A stretch of 5,836 nucleotides of DNA, taken from an uncultured Eubacteriales bacterium (GTDB taxonomy: Bacteria; Bacillota; Clostridia; Christensenellales; UBA1242). The translations under genes and the position numbers were made by a program. Position 1 is the first letter of the stretch. The number at the start of each line of letters is the position of its first letter. This document shows, piece by piece, positions 1 to 5,126 of the stretch. The stretch spans positions 2,080-7,915 of the forward strand of contig CARBWQ010000031.1 in assembly GCA_948949055.1 (NCBI GenBank), written 5' to 3'. The notes beneath the pieces are model-generated. The model saw only the letters and a list, made by a program, of their open reading frames with translations, did not search any database and had not been told where the DNA came from.

Positions 1-1020
1 AACTATCTCAAACTTGGTGCTTCTTTTGAACTTTGGAAGGGTGAAAGTGATGCCAGTGATTTCTGTGATGAAGCAGTGAAAATTATCAAAGATAAGGGAC
101 TTGCCAGAGAAAGTGAAGGAGCTCTTGTAGTTGACATTGCTGAGGAAGGTGAGAATGTTCCATCAGGCAAAAGCGATGATGGAACTATAAGATACAATAA
201 TCCAATGCCTCCTTGTCTTATTCAAAAATCTAATGGCGCAGACCTTTATGCAACAACAGATATTGCAACTATTCTTATGAGAAACAAAGAGTATAAACTT
301 GACCGAATTGAATATGTTACTGACGGCAGACAGAAGATGCACTTTACACAGGTGTTTAGAGTTTGCAAGAAGAGTGGCATTTCGCCTGCTAGTCAACAAC
401 TTGTCCATATTGTAAATGGAACTATGAACGGTAAGGACGGCAAACCTTTTAAAACTCGTAGTGGCGATACAGTCAAGCTTGAAGATATAATCAAACTTCT
501 TATGGATAAAGCAAAAGAAAAGTTAACTTCAAATGGTGCTACTGCTGATGACGATACAGCTCTTATGATTGGAGTTGGAGCTATGAAGTTTGGTGACCTT
601 ATAAATACAGTTAGCAAAGATTATGTTTTTGATATCGATAAGTTTATGGCGTTTGAAGGTAAGACTGGACCATATCTACAATATATGGTTGTCAGAATTA
701 ATTCAATACTCGATAAACTTAATGGTAAAGACGGTGGAGAAATTATTATATCTTCTGATGAGGAAAGGGAGATAATTAAGGCGATAATCAAACTTAACTC
801 ATCTTATCAAATTTGTTATAAAGATAGATCTTTAAATGCACTTTGCCTTTCACTTTATGATCTAGCCAGTGCTTTTGCTACATTCTATAACAATCATAAT
901 GTCATTAATGAAAGTGATTCAGTAAGGCAAAACAGCTATATTTCTCTTCTTAAATTGGTGAGAAAAAAGATGTTGCAAGCTCTTGATGTGCTTGCTATAA
1001 ATGTTCCTAAAAAAATGTAA
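1..1020 (+). CDS. argS: Arginyl-tRNA synthetase, C-terminal part (5' end outside window)
   Basis: Open reading frame from base 1 to the TAA at 1018-1020 (339 codons here). The family is usually about 550-580 residues, so roughly the C-terminal 60% is present and the HIGH motif lies upstream of the window. Class I ArgS landmarks: YATTDIA (about 247-267), a DGRQKMHFTQVF-type stretch (about 325-357), DGKPFKTRSG (436-465), which is the ArgS counterpart of the KMSKS loop, GDLINTVSKDY (592-624), and TGPYLQY (664-684), which leads into the DALR-type helical anticodon-binding domain ending in VPKKM. The enzyme charges tRNA-Arg with arginine using ATP in the cytosol. A GTG at 76 is an internal Val codon, not the start, because conserved coding continues upstream. 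No terminator is seen before the next promoter, so transcripts may run on to the hairpin at 1271. Confidence 0.96.
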   Translation, partial: NYLKLGASFELWKGESDASDFCDEAVKIIKDKGLARESEGALVVDIAEEGENVPSGKSDDGTIRYNNPMPPCLIQKSNGADLYATTDIATILMRNKEYKLDRIEYVTDGRQKMHFTQVFRVCKKSGISPASQQLVHIVNGTMNGKDGKPFKTRSGDTVKLEDIIKLLMDKAKEKLTSNGATADDDTALMIGVGAMKFGDLINTVSKDYVFDIDKFMAFEGKTGPYLQYMVVRINSILDKLNGKDGGEIIISSDEEREIIKAIIKLNSSYQICYKDRSLNALCLSLYDLASAFATFYNNHNVINESDSVRQNSYISLLKLVRKKMLQALDVLAINVPKKM

Positions 1021-1039
1021 ATAAATTTTAAAAAAGGTA

Positions 1040-1068
1040 TTTACAAACGTGGAAAAATATGTTATTAT
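1040..1068 (+). promoter_or_regulatory. Sigma-70-type promoter for the 52-residue protein gene
   Basis: A -35 of TTTACA (1040-1045) and a -10 of TATTAT (1063-1068) are separated by an ideal 17 bp. Transcription would start near 1075, just ahead of the GGAGG at 1082-1086. This gives the small gene its own start site 20 bp after the argS stop. Confidence 0.7.
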
Positions 1069-1091
1069 ATAACCAAGATATGGAGGATATG

Positions 1092-1250
1092 ATGGCAGGA
1101 AATAATAATTTGAAATATAGACTTAATAATGAATATCTTAAAAATTGCACTATTTTTGGCAAAGCTAATATGAAAGTAAATCAAGAAAAAAGTTTTAGAA
1201 TTCCAAGTAATGTTAGAGTAAAAGAAGATGATTTTGAAGCTGAAATGTAA
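1092..1250 (+). CDS. Small hypothetical protein, 52 aa
   Basis: The start is ATG 1092, placed 5 nt after GGAGG (1082-1086). The ATG at 1089 is only 2 nt from that site. In-frame ATGs at 1059 and 1080 are rejected: the first lies upstream of the -10 box and the second overlaps the ribosome site. The protein starts MAGNNNLKYRLNNEY and ends VKEDDFEAEM. It is Asn/Lys-rich with an acidic tail and one Cys, and has no predicted membrane segment or signal peptide. I do not recognise the family. A good promoter, a strong Shine-Dalgarno and an intrinsic terminator 20 bp after the stop all support a real, independently expressed gene. It could be a lineage-specific small protein. Its function is unknown. 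Confidence 0.7.
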   Translation: MAGNNNLKYRLNNEYLKNCTIFGKANMKVNQEKSFRIPSNVRVKEDDFEAEM

Positions 1251-1270
1251 TTGATTATTAAGATTCTTTT

Positions 1271-1293
1271 AGCACCCATTTGGGTGCTTTTTT
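1271..1293 (+). terminator. Rho-independent terminator
   Basis: AGCACCC (1271-1277) pairs perfectly with GGGTGCT (1282-1288) around a 4-nt loop ATTT. Six T residues overlap and follow the 3' arm. It ends the 52-residue gene and any argS read-through. Confidence 0.9.
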
Positions 1294-1302
1294 ATTTGCT
1301 TT

Positions 1303-1332
1303 TTAACATTTTCTCTGCTGTTGTCATATAAT
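1303..1332 (+). promoter_or_regulatory. Promoter placed to give a leaderless amidase mRNA
   Basis: A -35 of TTAACA (1303-1308) and a consensus -10 of TATAAT (1327-1332) are separated by 18 bp. Only 6 nt separate the -10 from ATG 1339, so the normal start-site distance puts the first transcribed base at or next to the A of the start codon. No Shine-Dalgarno is visible upstream of 1339. Confidence 0.65.
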
Positions 1333-1338
1333 CAAATT

Positions 1339-1821
1339 ATGGCTGGCGTTTATGATAGAAAAAAGGCTGTTGATTATGCAAGAGTATGGGCGTTATCGGC
1401 AAACCCAAACTATTATCACTTTGGTGGAATAGGTGGTGATTGCACAAACTTCATCTCCCAATGCCTTTTTGCTGGAAGTGGGGTTATGAATTATAACAAT
1501 AATAATGGTTGGTTTTATAACAGCATTTCAAGTCGGTCACCGAGTTGGACGGGAGTTGGCGAGCTTATGAGATTTCTTCTCAGAAAGGAAAATACAAAAG
1601 GTCCTTACGGCAAGATTGTAAATATAAATCAAATTGAAGAAGGTGACATTATTCAGCTTCGCCAAAATCCAACCCATTTTAATCATACTGTGATTGTGAC
1701 AAAAATATTAGGTAGAAGAATTTACGTTTGTGCTCACACAAACGACGCCAAAGATAAACCTCTTGATCAGTACAACTATTTTGAAACTATGCCTATTCAT
1801 ATTTTAGGCGTAAGAAAATGA
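1339..1821 (+). CDS. Stand-alone putative amidase (Amidase_6-type, papain-like fold)
   Basis: 160 residues from ATG 1339. The opening AGVYDRKKAVDYARVWAL, then NPNYYHFGGIGGDCTNFISQ, VMNY and SWTGV, a GDIIQL stretch, a His in FNHTVIVT, AHTNDAKDKPL and the closing MPIHILGVRK match the clostridial 'putative amidase domain' family as I know it. The likely nucleophile is Cys35 in GGDCTNF, with His116 as probable partner and Asn135 or Asp136 as further candidates. The family is assumed to cleave amide bonds, perhaps in cell-wall peptides, but the substrate is not established. This copy is only the catalytic domain, with no signal peptide or wall-binding module, so how it would reach the wall is unclear. 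A TTG at 1321 opens the frame but lies upstream of the -10 box and is rejected. The gene appears to be translated without a leader or Shine-Dalgarno. Confidence 0.85.
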   Translation: MAGVYDRKKAVDYARVWALSANPNYYHFGGIGGDCTNFISQCLFAGSGVMNYNNNNGWFYNSISSRSPSWTGVGELMRFLLRKENTKGPYGKIVNINQIEEGDIIQLRQNPTHFNHTVIVTKILGRRIYVCAHTNDAKDKPLDQYNYFETMPIHILGVRK

Positions 1822-1849
1822 TTGACAAATGAAAATAATTTAGTAAAAT
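1822..1849 (+). promoter_or_regulatory. Sigma-70-type promoter for the 77-residue membrane protein
   Basis: A perfect -35 TTGACA (1822-1827) begins immediately after the TGA stop of the amidase gene. A -10 of TAAAAT (1844-1849) follows after 16 bp. The start would be near 1856, giving a leader of about 23 nt. Confidence 0.8.
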
Positions 1850-1878
1850 ATAAGTAGATAAATTTTAAAGGAGGAGAT

Positions 1879-2112
1879 ATGAAAGAATTAATCGTAACTA
1901 TGGAAAAATTACCTCTTTGGGCAAAGGTTCTACTTGCATTGCCTTTCCTTGATATCATTTGGGTAATTTATAGAGTTATAAGATCTCTTGATAAGCAAAG
2001 TTATTTTGGCGTAATTCTTGCCATAATATTGATTATCATTGGAATTCCATTTTTATGGCTGATTGATATAATTTGTATATTAGTTATGGGCCATGTATTC
2101 TGGATTGATTAA
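1879..2112 (+). CDS. Small integral membrane protein, 77 aa
   Basis: ATG 1879 follows a strong AAAGGAGGAG ribosome site (1867-1876). The protein starts MKELIVTMEKLPLWAKV. A first hydrophobic segment (about residues 13-34, LLALPFLDIIWVIYRVI) is followed by a short polar loop with Arg, Asp and Lys (RSLDKQ, about 35-40). A long second segment follows (about 42-72, isoleucine-rich), possibly one long helix or a re-entrant pair. Two membrane spans with a charged loop are the simplest reading. Small proteins of this general type occur in Firmicutes, but I cannot assign a function. It has its own promoter, and its stop codon overlaps the first arm of the structured element at 2109-2283, which may act as its 3' untranslated region. 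Confidence 0.75.
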   Translation: MKELIVTMEKLPLWAKVLLALPFLDIIWVIYRVIRSLDKQSYFGVILAIILIIIGIPFLWLIDIICILVMGHVFWID

Positions 2113-2283
2113 TCTTGCCTATAAACTGCACAATGCTTCGTTAACTGGAAACGACCTCAAAACAAGTCATTTAGGTTTACTAAACTCCTTGCTTTGAGGC
2201 ATTTCCGAGCCTGCTGGGGACCCTAAAAATTATTTAATTTTTGGGGCTAGGGCTTTGCCTTGTTTGTTTCTCAACAAGATTAA
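2109..2283 (+). ncRNA. Candidate multibranched structured RNA (6S-like outline possible)
   Basis: Four nested pairings are visible. A closing helix of 9 perfect pairs joins TTAATCTTG (2109-2117) to CAAGATTAA (2275-2283). Inside it a long arm is built from GGAAA/TTTCC (2147-2151 with 2202-2206), CCTCAAA/TTTGAGG (2155-2161 with 2193-2199), CAAG/CTTG (2163-2166 with 2188-2191) and TTTAG/CTAAA (2170-2174 with 2180-2184, loop GTTTA). A third hairpin pairs CCCTAAAAATT with AATTTTTGGGG (2221-2231 with 2236-2246, one T-G pair). A weak -10 (TATTCT, 2096-2101) would start transcription near 2108. One closing stem, open single strands, a long bulged arm and a small 3' hairpin resemble the outline of 6S RNA, but I could not match conserved 6S sequence. 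It may instead be a structured 3' untranslated region of the preceding gene. No reading frame fills it. Confidence 0.5.
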
Positions 2284-2291
2284 CATTTAAT

Positions 2292-2324
2292 AAAAAAATG
2301 ACTTAATTTTAAGTCATTTTTTTT
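2292..2324. terminator. Bidirectional intrinsic terminator
   Basis: A near-perfect palindrome: seven A plus TGACTTAA (2292-2306) pairs with TTAAGTCA plus seven T (2309-2323). It works on both strands because each arm ends in a homopolymer run. It separates the plus-strand unit (membrane protein/structured RNA) from the convergent XRE gene, whose stop codon (2323-2325) overlaps the T-run. Confidence 0.9.
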
Positions 2325-2526
2325 AATCTTCAAGACCTGCTAAATAATCTATTGAAACTTTAAAGAATTTTGCTATGATTACTGCATTATCAAGCGTTGG
2401 GATTCTTTTACCCGTTTCCCAATAGTAGATAGTAACTTCTGAAATACCTATCTTTTTTGATAATTCTTCTTGTGTAAGATCATTTTCTATTCTTAAATCT
2501 CTTAATCTTTCTCCAAATTTGTTCAT
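2323..2526 (-). CDS. XRE-family helix-turn-helix repressor, 67 aa
   Basis: The minus-strand ATG at 2524-2526 follows AGGAG (2534-2538) with 7 nt spacing. The protein is a single HTH_3/Cro-C1 domain: MNKFGERLRDLR, then helix 2 (LTQEELSKKIG, residues 17-27), turn, and recognition helix (SEVTIYYWETGKR, 29-41), followed by PTLDNAVIIAKFFKVSIDYLAG, which is typical of the family. No C-terminal effector, protease or dimerisation domain is present. A domain of this kind binds DNA as a dimer and usually represses its own and a divergent promoter. It diverges from the 75-residue gene at 2629, and the 102-bp gap between them is filled with related CCTAAYAA-type sites, so that gene and itself are the obvious targets. 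Confidence 0.93.
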   Translation of the reverse strand: MNKFGERLRDLRIENDLTQEELSKKIGISEVTIYYWETGKRIPTLDNAVIIAKFFKVSIDYLAGLED

Positions 2527-2535
2527 AATTTTTCT

Positions 2536-2620
2536 CCTAATAATATTCTATAACAATTGTTAGGAAAATGCTTGACATCCTAACAAATATTAGGCTAAAA
2601 TAATCCTAACAAATATTAAG
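2536..2620. promoter_or_regulatory. Operator-like repeat cluster (four CCTAAYAA sites)
   Basis: Four related 16-bp sites lie in the divergent gap. Sites 2579-2594 (CCTAACAAATATTAGG) and 2605-2620 (CCTAACAAATATTAAG) are identical at 15 of 16 bases. The first is a palindrome with arms CCTAA/TTAGG. Site 2549-2564 is the same half-site inverted (TTGTTAGG) around the perfect palindrome TAACAATTGTTA (2551-2562). Site 2536-2547 (CCTAATAATATT) overlaps the repressor gene's ribosome site. They are the likely binding sites of the XRE protein. Confidence 0.75.
2572..2601 (+). promoter_or_regulatory. Repressible promoter for the 75-residue gene
   Basis: A perfect -35 TTGACA (2572-2577) and a -10 of TAAAAT (2596-2601) are separated by 18 bp. 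The palindrome at 2579-2594 occupies the spacer, and the copy at 2605-2620 covers the expected start site (near 2608) and reaches the edge of the ribosome site. A bound repressor would block RNA polymerase directly. Confidence 0.8.
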
Positions 2621-2628
2621 GAGGGAAA

Positions 2629-2856
2629 ATGAAAACAATTGCCGAGTTAATTTATGAAATGTATGTTAAGATTAAAGGAAAAGATCTTTATATAGGTGAT
2701 GAGCATTTGCTTGAATTGGAAGAGAAATATGTAAAGAATTTAAAAGGAAAACTTTTCAATCAATATTTCAATATTAACTCTTCCTATGTTGAGCTTATTA
2801 GAGAAAGGGAAATTCGGTTGCTTGAATTTATCCTTGAATTATTGTATGTTGATTAA
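2629..2856 (+). CDS. Hypothetical helical protein, 75 aa, likely XRE-repressed
   Basis: ATG 2629 follows AAGGAGGG (2618-2625). The protein reads MKTIAELIYEMYVKIKGKDLYIG at its start and ends REIRLLEFILELLYVD. It is rich in Glu, Leu and Lys, with alternating hydrophobic and charged residues that suggest three or so amphipathic helices (about residues 2-16, 24-40 and 52-73). No Cys, signal peptide or membrane span is seen, and I do not recognise the family. Its promoter is covered by operator-like sites for the divergent HTH protein, so it is the probable regulated output of a two-gene switch. A toxin or prophage remnant function is possible but unsupported by motifs. It ends 2 bp from the convergent gene with no terminator between. 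Confidence 0.75.
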   Translation: MKTIAELIYEMYVKIKGKDLYIGDEHLLELEEKYVKNLKGKLFNQYFNINSSYVELIREREIRLLEFILELLYVD

Positions 2857-2858
2857 TT

Positions 2859-3527
2859 TTAATAAGAAAAATTTGAGGTCGTGCCTATGCTTATTATGTT
2901 ATATCCGTCCTCGTTTACCTCGATTAGGGAGGTTATATAGCCAAAGTTGTTGGCTTCATATCCACCATATATTCTTTGCAATACTTGTAGATAATAGCGA
3001 TCGAGGGCTATGTTATAATAAGGCAATATTGTATTTACATCACTTATATATAAATTGCAATCATCTTTATTTTGGCAACCAGAAGTTGAACTATCCAGAT
3101 ATAAAATCTTCCCTTGGAAATTTATTTCTATAATGTTATTGTCAAGGTATCGTGCTTCAATAGTAGGTTTAAAGTCTTCACTATTGAATACACTTTGTGA
3201 TATTCCATCTTTAAAAGAGAACATTTGATAATAGCTATAACCACCACTGCCACCACTTTCTACGCTATAAAGTACCTGTTCAAGTCCATTGTTTAGAAAA
3301 TTTGCTACAAAAATCTCCGGACTATAACCGATATTGACGGATGGCTCTACTATTATTTCGCCATCATCGGTTTTAACCTTTATCTCAATATTTTCACGAA
3401 AAAGTTTACCTTCACTGCAAAGGCTGACCTCATTAAATTTGTTACTTTCAATTAAATTGCCCATTTTATATTCGCAAAAAGGAGTGTTTAGGGCAAGACA
3501 TGTTAAAACTATTGGTAAGATTTTCAT
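2859..3527 (-). CDS. Exported FG-GAP/VCBS-like protein, 222 aa
   Basis: The minus-strand ATG at 3525-3527 opens a likely Sec signal peptide (MKILPIVLTCLALNTPF). Cys10 and Cys18 do not sit in a good lipobox. The mature part is beta-rich. Two stretches look like the clostridial secreted family with FG-GAP-type repeats: VANFLNNGLEQVLYSVESGG followed by SGGYSYYQ (about residues 74-101), and ILPYYNIALDRYYLQVLQRI followed by YGGYEANNFGYITSLIEV (about 167-204). In the relatives I recall, these read roughly DLTGDGxDDxxVxxPSGGSGG and PVDxxRDGxYELxAxQRIxGRYNADxLGYV. Here the acidic metal-binding positions are mostly replaced, so calcium binding may be lost. Cys151 and Cys157 (SGCQNKDDCN) could form a disulphide. 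No Shine-Dalgarno precedes the ATG; a weak promoter (-10 TATAAA at 3555-3560, minus) is possible. It ends 2 bp from the convergent 75-residue gene. Binding partner unknown. Confidence 0.72.
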   Translation of the reverse strand: MKILPIVLTCLALNTPFCEYKMGNLIESNKFNEVSLCSEGKLFRENIEIKVKTDDGEIIVEPSVNIGYSPEIFVANFLNNGLEQVLYSVESGGSGGYSYYQMFSFKDGISQSVFNSEDFKPTIEARYLDNNIIEINFQGKILYLDSSTSGCQNKDDCNLYISDVNTILPYYNIALDRYYLQVLQRIYGGYEANNFGYITSLIEVNEDGYNIISIGTTSNFSY

Positions 3528-3644
3528 ATAATTAATTTGGGTTTAAAAATTTATTTTATACATTTTGTAAGCCAAATGATTAAATATTTATATTTATTTT
3601 GTAAATACTATTTAATGTGTTAAACTTTATATAAGAGGTGATTA

Positions 3645-4214
3645 ATGATTGAGATTAAGGATAAAAAAGATAGTATAATCAAGATGAAAGAATTGAGATT
3701 GAATTATTTCCCTCTTGATGTTTTTGAGGTGACTGATTTAGAAGGCATTGAAAACTTTATGAAAAGTTATCCAGCTGAGGAGTATGTTCTTAGAAGTGCA
3801 AACAAAGCAAAAGGTGATTTCTTTTTTGTAAAAGATATCGATGAAGCGAAAAGCAGGCTTGGTGCATATGAGAAAGAGGTCACTATAAGCGTTTCATACA
3901 ATCCTTACAAAGAGGATATTATTTTAGTAGGTGATATAATAATTCATAAGGACTTCAATTCTCAGACAGTTGATATTACAGCAAGAGATGACATTGAGGC
4001 TACTCATAGAAATATTTATGAAAATCCTAAATATAATCTTCATACCAGTATCGAAGACGATAAACTTTGGAAAATCCCGGGAATTTCTAAGGTTATGAGA
4101 TATATTACTGATAATGAACTTTATAATGTTATCATAGAATTTTCTGTTTATGATTGTAAGATTGGGGTCAATAAAGATAATGTCGTAATAAGTGAGCTTA
4201 GAACAGGTTATTGA
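3645..4214 (+). CDS. Hypothetical protein, 189 aa, faint ATP-grasp/PPDK-like N-terminus
   Basis: ATG 3645 follows GAGGTGAT (3635-3642), an 8-base match to the anti-Shine-Dalgarno. A possible weak extended -10 promoter (TAAACT at 3621-3626 with TGT before it, TTGTAA at 3599-3604) lies upstream. The protein is soluble, has no signal peptide or membrane span, and has one Cys. Residues about 17-72 (LRLNYFPLDVFEV, YVLRSANKAKGDFFFV, then DIDEAKSRL) recall the N-terminal part of ATP-grasp or PEP-synthase-like nucleotide-binding domains (RSS...G.F..V....A). The C-terminal stretch YNVIIEFSVYDCKIGVNK followed by DNVVISELRTGY looks like a conserved end. The protein is too short for a full ATP-grasp enzyme, so this is a weak resemblance, not an assignment. 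A terminator follows the stop by about 25 bp, so the gene is monocistronic. Function unknown. Confidence 0.78.
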   Translation: MIEIKDKKDSIIKMKELRLNYFPLDVFEVTDLEGIENFMKSYPAEEYVLRSANKAKGDFFFVKDIDEAKSRLGAYEKEVTISVSYNPYKEDIILVGDIIIHKDFNSQTVDITARDDIEATHRNIYENPKYNLHTSIEDDKLWKIPGISKVMRYITDNELYNVIIEFSVYDCKIGVNKDNVVISELRTGY

Positions 4215-4237
4215 CTTTTATCCTGTCAAATATGAGA

Positions 4238-4262
4238 AAAAAAGTGCAATTTGCACTTTTTT
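4238..4262. terminator. Intrinsic terminator after the 189-residue gene
   Basis: AAAAAAGTGCA (4238-4248) pairs with TGCACTTTTTT (4252-4262) around a 3-nt loop, giving 11 perfect pairs. A-run and T-run flanks make it functional on the plus strand, and potentially on both. Confidence 0.88.
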
Positions 4263-4303
4263 ATTTATATTTTCTAATATATTTTGAAATCATTGCAAAA
4301 AGC

Positions 4304-4331
4304 TTGACATTTCCCCGGGGGGGGGTAAAAT
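4304..4331 (+). promoter_or_regulatory. Promoter with a nine-G homopolymer in its spacer (putative phase-variable)
   Basis: A perfect -35 TTGACA (4304-4309) and a -10 of TAAAAT (4326-4331) flank a 16-bp spacer of TTT, CCCC (4313-4316) and nine G (4317-4325). Slippage in the G-run would alter the -35/-10 distance one base at a time; ten G would give the optimal 17 bp. Expected start is near 4338, so the mRNA would begin almost at the AGGAGGT ribosome site (4338-4344). Confidence 0.8.
4317..4325 (+). repeat. Poly-G tract, nine consecutive G
   Basis: Nine G directly follow four C, forming CCCCGGGG plus five more G, in otherwise AT-rich intergenic DNA. The run lies wholly between the -35 and -10 boxes of the downstream gene. 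Its exact length could be misread in sequencing or vary among cells. Confidence 0.9.
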
Positions 4332-4349
4332 AGAATTAGGAGGTAAAAT

Positions 4350-4967
4350 TTGTATAACTTTAACCACTATTCAAATGATTTTGACGAGGAAGAAGAATAC
4401 GAAGACGAGAGCGAAGAAGAGGAAGAAGATTATGATGATGAAGATCCATACGGGGAAGATTTTGAAGATCCATATGGAGATGATGAAGATTTAAATGAGG
4501 ACTATAAGGACGACGGTGAGTATGCTAGTCCTAAGTATGAAAGTGAATACAATAATGAGTTCTTGAAAAAAATGGACAATTTTACTTATGGATTGAGTAA
4601 AAAAAGAATGCTTAAAAAGGCTAAAAGAAATGCAATAGCTCATGGATTTATGACTCTTCGCACAAATGAATGTCCAGAATGTAAAGAAAGGACCTTTTAT
4701 GCCGTTTCTCTTGGTAAAGCTACCTTACATAAAATTCTTGACCATATCGTTGGTTTATGGGTTCCACCTGTGTCTAGTACTTCTAGCATAAGGTTTGCCT
4801 GCTTCAATCCTAATTGCAAAAAAAGCTTTGTAACACGAAGAATCGTTTGGAGGGAAAGTATATTCCCAACATCGGCAGGACTACGATATCCAATAACAAA
4901 TCCTTATACTGGTAAAAGAATACATCATTTAACGCCTTATAAATCAACTTTTTATATTGATAAATAA
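4350..4967 (+). CDS. Acidic-tail zinc-ribbon-like protein A, 205 aa
   Basis: The start is TTG 4350, 5 nt after AGGAGGT (4338-4344). The first in-frame ATG is 75 codons further and has no ribosome site. Residues about 10-57 are extremely acidic (runs of Glu and Asp) and contain two DPYG repeats eight residues apart (32-35, 40-43). A basic stretch (KKRMLKKAKRNA, 84-95) leads to a four-cysteine domain: CPEC (108-111) with KERT after it, then RFACFNPNC (148-156), 39 residues between the pairs. This CxxC...CxxxxC pattern suggests a zinc ribbon or treble clef. The insert between the pairs includes a hydrophobic LHKILDHIVGLWVPP. No signal peptide is seen. It is clearly paralogous to the protein at 5143-5718. 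Acidic tails of this kind often bind basic partners or mimic nucleic acid, but this is inference; the function is unknown. Expression may be phase-variable through the G-run promoter. Confidence 0.85.
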   Translation: MYNFNHYSNDFDEEEEYEDESEEEEEDYDDEDPYGEDFEDPYGDDEDLNEDYKDDGEYASPKYESEYNNEFLKKMDNFTYGLSKKRMLKKAKRNAIAHGFMTLRTNECPECKERTFYAVSLGKATLHKILDHIVGLWVPPVSSTSSIRFACFNPNCKKSFVTRRIVWRESIFPTSAGLRYPITNPYTGKRIHHLTPYKSTFYIDK

Positions 4968-5040
4968 AGATTTTTAGTTAAAAAAGCTTACAAGTTGTTT
5001 GACCTCCTAATTATTTTAAAGCAAGTTGCTTATTAGTTTT

Positions 5041-5071
5041 ATTAAGCTTAATTGTTGGCTTAATCTTTTTT
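5041..5071 (+). terminator. Intrinsic terminator after protein A
   Basis: ATTAAGC (5041-5047) pairs perfectly with GCTTAAT (5058-5064) around a 10-nt loop, followed after one C by six T (5066-5071). A smaller hairpin, AAGCA/TGCTT (5019-5031), lies just upstream. The rest of the gap 4968-5040 shows no gene. Confidence 0.65.
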
Positions 5072-5091
5072 CGTACAAATTGCTCTTTTGC

Positions 5092-5126
5092 TTGACTATT
5101 ATATTTATTATTGTTTAAAATAATAG
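5092..5126 (+). promoter_or_regulatory. Promoter of protein B with overlapping inverted repeat
   Basis: A -35 of TTGACT (5092-5097) and a -10 of TAAAAT (5116-5121) are separated by 18 AT-only or nearly AT-only bases; the start is near 5128. CTATTAT (5096-5102) and ATAATAG (5120-5126) form a perfect 7-bp inverted repeat that touches both the -35 and -10 boxes, a possible operator. The GCTTGAC around the -35 is shared with the promoter of protein A. Confidence 0.7.

Noticed and set aside
151..617. Minus-strand frames inside argS
   Set aside because: They are shadows of a well-conserved argS coding frame and have no start signals.
1059..1091. Upstream ATG starts (1059, 1080, 1089) for the 52-residue gene
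   Set aside because: 1059 precedes the -10 box, 1080 overlaps the GGAGG, and 1089 is only 2 nt from it; 1092 has proper spacing.
1321..1338. TTG start extending the amidase by six residues
   Set aside because: It overlaps and precedes the TATAAT box and has no ribosome site; the conserved family sequence begins just after ATG 1339.
2786..3133. Plus-strand frame of 115 codons
   Set aside because: It overlaps the 75-residue gene and the minus-strand exported protein, has no ribosome site, and its Cys/His/Leu-rich composition looks like an antisense shadow.
4991..5020. Minus-strand AGGAGG-like site (CCTCCT near 5003)
   Set aside because: No reading frame of useful length follows it on the minus strand.
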